A stretch of 6,159 nt of DNA, from assembly GCA_027068235.1 (NCBI GenBank), contig JAMOUE010000373.1, positions 1 to 6,159 on the forward strand. The letters are read 5' to 3'. Below the pieces are notes generated by a model that searched no databases, was not told the DNA's origin, and worked only from the letters and a program-made list of their open reading frames with translations. Within the stretch, counting starts at the first letter, position 1, and each line of letters begins with the position of its first letter. Made by a program: the position numbers and the translations under genes. Source of the stretch: Deltaproteobacteria bacterium. GTDB taxonomy: Bacteria; Desulfobacterota; Dissulfuribacteria; Dissulfuribacterales; QOAL01. Below, piece after piece: positions 5,244-6,159 of this stretch.

Positions 5244-6159
5244 ATGGCCAAAAAGGTTGAGATTTATGATACTACCTTGAGAGATGGAACCCAGGCAGAG
5301 AACTTTAACCTTTCTGTTGAAGACAAGATAAGAATCGCCCAAAGACTTGACGAGCTGGGCATTGATTATATTGAAGGGGGATGGCCAGGTTCAAATCCCA
5401 AAGACCAACAATTTTTTTCTGAAATTAAACAATACAACTTAAAACACAGCAGGATTGCCGCCTTTGGTTCTACACATCCGGCAAAAAATAAGGCAGAAGA
5501 TGACCCAAACCTAAGGGCGCTTGTGGCCTCTGGTGCTCCTGTTGTCACTATATTTGGTAAAAGCTGGGATATTCATGTTAAAGATGCCTTGAGGATAAGC
5601 CTTGAAAGAAATCTTGAGATAATCCAAAGCTCATTAGAATATTTGCGACAAAGGGTAGAAACTCTCTTTTACGATGCCGAGCACTTTTTTGATGGATTTA
5701 AGGCAGACAAGGATTATGCACTTGCAACCTTGAAAAGGGCCATGGATTCTGGTGCAGAGTGTTTGGTGCTTTGTGACACAAATGGAGGCACTTTGCCAAA
5801 TGAAATAGTAGAGATAGTAAATGCGGTGCAGGCAGCTTTAGGTCAAGATATTTCTTTGGGGATACATTGTCACAACGATTCGGAGATGGCAGTAGCAAAC
5901 TCGGTTATGGCTGTTCAGGCTGGAGTAAAACAGGTCCAGGGGACCATGAACGGCTTTGGCGAGAGATGTGGAAATGCAAATTTGTGCTCTATAATTCCCG
6001 CCTTGACCATAAAACTTGGTTATGAGTGCGAAGCGGGAAAGAACCTGGACAAGCTTACGTCCATAGCAAGGTTTGTGTATGAGATAGCAAATCTTGCTCC
6101 AAACAAATATCAGCCTTATGTGGGGGCCAGTGCCTTTGCCCATAAGGGAGGAATTCATG
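5244..6159 (+). CDS. cimA: (R)-citramalate synthase, N-terminal part (3' truncated by window edge)
   Basis: The frame is open from ATG 5244 to the window end, giving 305 complete codons of an enzyme usually a little over 500 aa. It condenses pyruvate with acetyl-CoA to (R)-citramalate, the entry to threonine-independent isoleucine synthesis. The TIM-barrel motifs of the isopropylmalate/homocitrate synthase family are present: DTTLRDGTQ (9-17) with catalytic Arg13 and metal Asp14, metal-binding HCHND (208-212) and NGFGERCGNA (236-245). The segment EGGWPGSNPKD (44-54) and the early AFAHKGGIH (297-305) mark the CimA group (TIGR00977) rather than LeuA. The LeuA-like C-terminal regulatory domain lies beyond the edge, so feedback sensitivity cannot be judged. 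AAGAGG (5231-5236) lies 7 nt before the ATG. The 28-bp gap from lysC has no hairpin, so cotranscription is likely. Confidence 0.93.
   Translation, partial: MAKKVEIYDTTLRDGTQAENFNLSVEDKIRIAQRLDELGIDYIEGGWPGSNPKDQQFFSEIKQYNLKHSRIAAFGSTHPAKNKAEDDPNLRALVASGAPVVTIFGKSWDIHVKDALRISLERNLEIIQSSLEYLRQRVETLFYDAEHFFDGFKADKDYALATLKRAMDSGAECLVLCDTNGGTLPNEIVEIVNAVQAALGQDISLGIHCHNDSEMAVANSVMAVQAGVKQVQGTMNGFGERCGNANLCSIIPALTIKLGYECEAGKNLDKLTSIARFVYEIANLAPNKYQPYVGASAFAHKGGIH

Noticed and set aside
5838..6158. 106-codon open frame on the minus strand inside cimA
   Set aside because: It is antisense to conserved CimA motifs and its product resembles no family I recognise.

Overview
The window looks like ordinary bacterial chromosome from a Gram-negative, diaminopimelate-type bacterium. 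I place it most likely among the Desulfobacterota (former Deltaproteobacteria). The reasons are the YajC with a Gly/Pro/Gln-rich N-terminus, the pairing of lysC with a TIGR00977-type citramalate synthase gene, an Mpl muropeptide ligase, and moderately AT-leaning DNA. This placement is inference from protein character, not from a marker gene or a database search. I see no mobile element, CRISPR array, tRNA or rRNA.

Layout: (1) 1-435, plus strand, is the 3' third of mnmE, a tRNA wobble-uridine modification GTPase entering from the left edge. (2) 3434 down to 488, minus strand, is a tight run mpl -> tgt -> yajC with gaps of 10 and 45 bp. It covers peptidoglycan recycling, tRNA queuosine modification and a Sec translocase accessory subunit, and it ends convergently with mnmE across 52 bp. 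(3) 3435-3676 is a 242-bp divergent intergenic region with a reasonable promoter for mpl and a short imperfect direct repeat. (4) 3677 to the right edge, plus strand, is a mini J-domain protein gene, lysC (3-bp gap) and cimA (28-bp gap, cut by the right edge), probably one transcript.

The plus-strand operon joins aspartate kinase, the entry to Lys/Thr/Met/diaminopimelate synthesis, with citramalate synthase, the threonine-independent entry to isoleucine. The pair could set flux into aspartate-family and branched-chain amino acids. The diaminopimelate made downstream of LysC is also a component of the peptide that Mpl, encoded divergently, recycles.

The most interesting signal is inside lysC. 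A perfect 7-base Shine-Dalgarno AAGGAGG, the strongest in the window, lies 8 nt before an in-frame ATG at codon 247. That ATG would yield a separate ACT-domain regulatory subunit, as in the alpha/beta aspartate kinases of Bacillus subtilis and Corynebacterium glutamicum. Second is the orphan J-domain protein with a Trp-rich acidic tail placed directly before lysC. I did not find a wholly new system here.
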